In this document: positions 61,369-64,000 of the stretch, piece by piece
How positions within the stretch are numbered: the first letter of the stretch is position 1
Layout: each line of letters begins with the position of its first letter
Source of the DNA: Flavobacterium sp. SUN052
Lineage (GTDB): Bacteria > Bacteroidota > Bacteroidia > Flavobacteriales > Flavobacteriaceae
Reading direction: 5' to 3'
Assembly: GCF_028867935.1 (NCBI RefSeq)
Contig: NZ_JAPQNS010000003.1
Location: forward strand, 248,001-312,000
Length of the DNA: 64,000 nt
The notes under the pieces: generated by a model
The model's input: the letters and a program-made list of their open reading frames with translations, nothing else
Database searches by the model: none
Told to the model about the DNA's origin: nothing
Translations under genes and position numbers: made by a program

Positions 61369-63015
61369 ATGAATCCAAAACTACATTTCCTGAGTATCCT
61401 GTTGTGTTTGACCACATGGAGTTGTTTTGGTCAATCCTTTTCTACTTCTGACCTACCAATCATCGTTATCAATACGGGTGGGAAAGTTATACCCAACGAA
61501 CCGAAAATTGTGGCTTCTTTTTCGCTGATTAACAATGGTCCGGGTAAACGAAATACAGTAACTGATGCGCCTGTCTATAGCGGGAAAATAGGTATTGAAA
61601 AACGAGGATCGACATCGCAACAACTTTTTCCTAAGAAACCCTATGGTATCGAACTGCGCGATACGGCAGGTGTGGAATCGGTAAAGGTGTCACTGTTGGG
61701 AATGCCAGCCGAAAGTGATTGGGTTCTGAACGCAACTTATAATGACAAAACGCTTGTGCGCGAGGCTTTGACGTATGACCTTAACCGGCAAATGAGTAAA
61801 TACTATACGCCCCGGTTTCGTTACTGCGAGCTGGTGCTGGATGGCAGTTACGAGGGCATTTATATCCTGTTTGAAAAAATCAAACGCGACAAGAATCGTA
61901 TTGACATGGCTAACCTGAAAGCGACCGATGTGTCGGGCGACGAGCTCACAGGTGGTTATCTGCTGAAGGTTGACAAAACAGAAGGCTCGCCATCGCGTTC
62001 GTGGGTTTCGCCCCAGAAAAATGTAAATGGTAAAACTGCCATAATCCAGATTGACCGACCTAAACCTGAGGATTTGGCCGAGGCCCAGTTTCAGTACATT
62101 AAAAAGTACGTTACTGATTTCGAAACAGCACTTGCGGGCGCAAACTTCCGCGACCCTGCCACTGGCTATCGGCGTTATATGGATGAGGAATCAATCATCG
62201 ACTATGTGCTGATAACGGAAGTTTGCCGTAATGTGGATGGGTACCGGCTCAGCACGTTCTTTTATAAAGACAAAGACAGCAAAGGAGGGAAACTGATTAT
62301 GGGCCCAATCTGGGACTACAACCTAGCGTATGGCAATGCCGATTATTGCGACGGCAACAAGTCGGAGGGGTGGGAATACAATTTTAATCGAGTTTGCCCT
62401 GGGGATGGCTTTAGTCAGCCGTTCTGGTGGGAACGGTTTTTTCAGGACCCTGACTTTACTGCCAAACTGGGGTTGCGCTACAAGGCGCTGCGTCAGACCG
62501 TGCTGTCCACCAACCGTATTCATGCCTACATTGACTCGTCGGCCAAAAGCCTGACTGAGTCTCGAATCCGTAACTTTACGCGCTGGCCAGTAATTGGCCA
62601 GTATGTGTGGCCAAACGGGTATGTAGGCAGAACGTATGAGGACGATGTGGCGTATCTGAAAGAATGGATTGGAAAGCGCCTGATCTGGATGGATGCAGCA
62701 ATGCCACTAGTTGGTAACTCGATACTGGCTATCGAACCAGATCCAACCAATACACTCTCGTTAACGGTTGGCCCAGTCCCCATGGCCGAAACCGCTACAA
62801 TCCGGTATCGGCTCGATAAACGGGCTGATGTAAATCTTTCACTAACTGATGTAACGGGCAGAGCTATATTTGTGCTCGAAAAACCTGGCCAACCGGCGGG
62901 TGAATACGAATACGTTCTGGACAATAATCAGATGCCGTCTACGTCAGGAATATATATGCTGAAACTCCAGACTGACGGATACTTGAAAGCCACTCGAAAG
63001 GTAGTTAAGCAGTAA
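61369..63015 (+). CDS. Secreted CotH-family protein with type IX C-terminal sorting domain
   Basis: 548 aa. Signal peptide about residues 1-22 ([16 protein letters not shown]). CotH kinase-like domain about 60-430 ([66 protein letters not shown]). C-terminal about 75 residues are a beta-sandwich sorting domain ([37 protein letters not shown]). CotH proteins phosphorylate secreted proteins in spores; role in Bacteroidota unknown. Confidence 0.88.
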   Translation: MNPKLHFLSILLCLTTWSCFGQSFSTSDLPIIVINTGGKVIPNEPKIVASFSLINNGPGKRNTVTDAPVYSGKIGIEKRGSTSQQLFPKKPYGIELRDTAGVESVKVSLLGMPAESDWVLNATYNDKTLVREALTYDLNRQMSKYYTPRFRYCELVLDGSYEGIYILFEKIKRDKNRIDMANLKATDVSGDELTGGYLLKVDKTEGSPSRSWVSPQKNVNGKTAIIQIDRPKPEDLAEAQFQYIKKYVTDFETALAGANFRDPATGYRRYMDEESIIDYVLITEVCRNVDGYRLSTFFYKDKDSKGGKLIMGPIWDYNLAYGNADYCDGNKSEGWEYNFNRVCPGDGFSQPFWWERFFQDPDFTAKLGLRYKALRQTVLSTNRIHAYIDSSAKSLTESRIRNFTRWPVIGQYVWPNGYVGRTYEDDVAYLKEWIGKRLIWMDAAMPLVGNSILAIEPDPTNTLSLTVGPVPMAETATIRYRLDKRADVNLSLTDVTGRAIFVLEKPGQPAGEYEYVLDNNQMPSTSGIYMLKLQTDGYLKATRKVVKQ

Positions 63016-63019
63016 AAAA

Positions 63020-63361
63020 ATGACCCCCGAAACCATCTCCTGGGCTGACTTTGAAAAAGTAGATATGCGGGTAGGCACCATCACTGCCGCGCAACTATTT
63101 GCCAAAGCCCGCAAACCAGCCTACCAGCTTACTATTGACTTCGGACCGCTGGGAATTCGCCAATCTTCGGCACAGATTACTACGCTGTACCAACCCGATG
63201 AGCTGGTTGGAAAGCAGGTGATTGCGGTGGTGAATTTCCCTCCCAAACAGATTGCCAACTTTATGAGCGAATGTTTGGTGATGGGTTCAGTAGGAGAAGA
63301 TGGGACCGTAACGCTTTTACAACCTGAACGCCCGGTCGAAAATGGCCTGCGGATTGGGTAA
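63020..63361 (+). CDS. csaA: tRNA-binding domain protein CsaA-like
   Basis: 113 aa, one EMAP/OB-fold tRNA-binding domain: [53 protein letters not shown]. Matches CsaA in length; chaperone-like, binds export substrates or tRNA. 4 nt after the CotH gene, hence likely co-transcribed. Confidence 0.9.
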   Translation: MTPETISWADFEKVDMRVGTITAAQLFAKARKPAYQLTIDFGPLGIRQSSAQITTLYQPDELVGKQVIAVVNFPPKQIANFMSECLVMGSVGEDGTVTLLQPERPVENGLRIG

Positions 63362-63400
63362 GTTGATGAATAATGCACAATGAATAATTACAACTTGGAT

Positions 63401-64000
63401 ATGAAAAAAATCCTGTCACTTGGAATCGCTCTTACGCTCTTCCATTCTTACGCTTTCTCGCAAAGCCGACCTATGACAGAGGATGATTATTACCGCATAG
63501 TAACCTTGCCCGTACCCGAAAATGTCAGTCTGGAAGTAGGTGGTTTAGCCCCTCTGCCCGACGGGCGTTTGGCGGCCTGTACTCGCCGGGGCGATGTGTG
63601 GTTAATTGGCAACCCCTACATGCAGGGAAGCCGGATGCCGACATACAAGAAATTCGCGACCGGCATGCACGAACCACTGGGCCTGATGTGGCACCCAAAA
63701 GGGTATTTGCTGTGTACGCAGCGGGGCGAAGTAACGAAACTGATCGACAACGATGGCGATGAGGTGGCCGACGAATACAAATCGTTTTATAAGTGGCCAT
63801 TATCGGGGAATTACCACGAATACAGCTACGGCCCGGTGCTGTTGCCCGATGGCGATATGGTTATCACCCTCAACCTCGACTGGGTTGGCCGGGGTGCCAG
63901 TTTAGCCAAGTGGCGCGGCTGGATGCTCAAGCTGAACGAAAAAGGCGAAATGACGCCTTGGGCTACGGGTCTCCGGTCGCCAGCGGGTTTCACCGCACTG
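63401..64000 (+). CDS. Secreted beta-propeller dehydrogenase-like protein, cut by window edge
   Basis: First 200 codons, open to the window end. Signal peptide MKKILSLGIALTLFHSYAFS. Mature part begins a PQQ-dependent sugar dehydrogenase/NHL-type propeller: VSLEVGGLAPLPDGRLAACT, MHEPLGLMWHPKGYLLCTQR, KLIDNDGDEVADEY (calcium-like DxDxD), YGPVLLPDGDMVI. Often the N-terminal part of large cytochrome-containing membrane-bound dehydrogenases in Bacteroidota; whether this one has such a tail cannot be seen. Confidence 0.8.
   Translation, partial: MKKILSLGIALTLFHSYAFSQSRPMTEDDYYRIVTLPVPENVSLEVGGLAPLPDGRLAACTRRGDVWLIGNPYMQGSRMPTYKKFATGMHEPLGLMWHPKGYLLCTQRGEVTKLIDNDGDEVADEYKSFYKWPLSGNYHEYSYGPVLLPDGDMVITLNLDWVGRGASLAKWRGWMLKLNEKGEMTPWATGLRSPAGFTAL

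Noticed and set aside
1..64000. CRISPR array
   Set aside because: I saw no regularly spaced repeats with unique spacers; the direct repeats present are att arms, the 57-bp att repeat and the IS-end duplication.

Overview
The window reads as a chromosomal segment of a Bacteroidota bacterium, most likely a Cytophagales (Spirosoma-like) species. The flanks carry Bacteroidota-style promoters (TTG, about 20 nt, TAnnTTTG), a secreted CotH protein with a gliding/type IX-type C-terminal sorting domain, PepSY-like lipoproteins, fasciclin and ArsR/old-yellow-enzyme genes. The species name is an inference from family resemblance only.

Chromosomal flanks: left, 1-1566 (DEAD-box helicase cut by the window edge, then the native terminator of a tRNA gene); right, 49063-64000 (tRNA-Phe, an HdrB/HdrC-like Fe-S pair, free-methionine-sulfoxide reductase, a uridine kinase-GNAT fusion, a collagen-linker PepSY lipoprotein, a mandelate-racemase-like enzyme, fasciclin protein, APC permease, two secreted low-complexity proteins, OYE/ArsR, CotH, CsaA and the start of a glucose/sorbosone-dehydrogenase-like protein).

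Between them lies a 47.5-kb integrated mobile element (1567-49108) bounded by a perfect 57-bp direct repeat of the 3' half of tRNA-Phe(GAA). The integrase gene sits at the left end, and paired 9-bp arm repeats lie just inside both ends. It carries a type IV coupling protein, MobC, a MobP-like relaxase and also a MobF (TrwC/TraI) relaxase, but no mating-pore genes, so it is best read as an integrative mobilizable element. It is a composite: at 22109-22346 there is what looks like a complete, unrecombined attP (arm repeats, 3' half of tRNA-Thr(GGT), arm repeats) of a second integrase (20927-22090). A second circular element therefore seems to have been captured. Its backbone genes (excisionase-like HTH, Toprim primase, RadC, ArdC, MobF) follow from 22.5 to 34.6 kb.

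Cargo is varied. (i) 12.0-14.6 kb: an XRE regulator with twin operators and a putative RiPP unit, a 74-aa Cys-repeat precursor overlapping a PqqD-like/radical SAM/SPASM maturase. (ii) 15.1-20.8 kb: an AT-rich three-gene operon of DNA methyltransferase, a protein with two GHKL ATPase cassettes, and a receiver-like protein, probably a defence or modification system. (iii) 27.5-29.4 kb: an animal-type haem peroxidase with a YegP-like protein. (iv) 29.7-31.2 kb: a probable XRE-ImmA/IrrE and PIN-like toxin-antitoxin pair. (v) 35.3-44.3 kb: an AT-rich block with an effector-associated-domain-like protein, an IS3 insertion, and a four-gene operon headed by an EAD-trypsin-like protease, a candidate conflict system. 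Debris includes an AbiEi antitoxin pseudogene, a receiver-domain remnant, a partial second ardC and two broken transposases.
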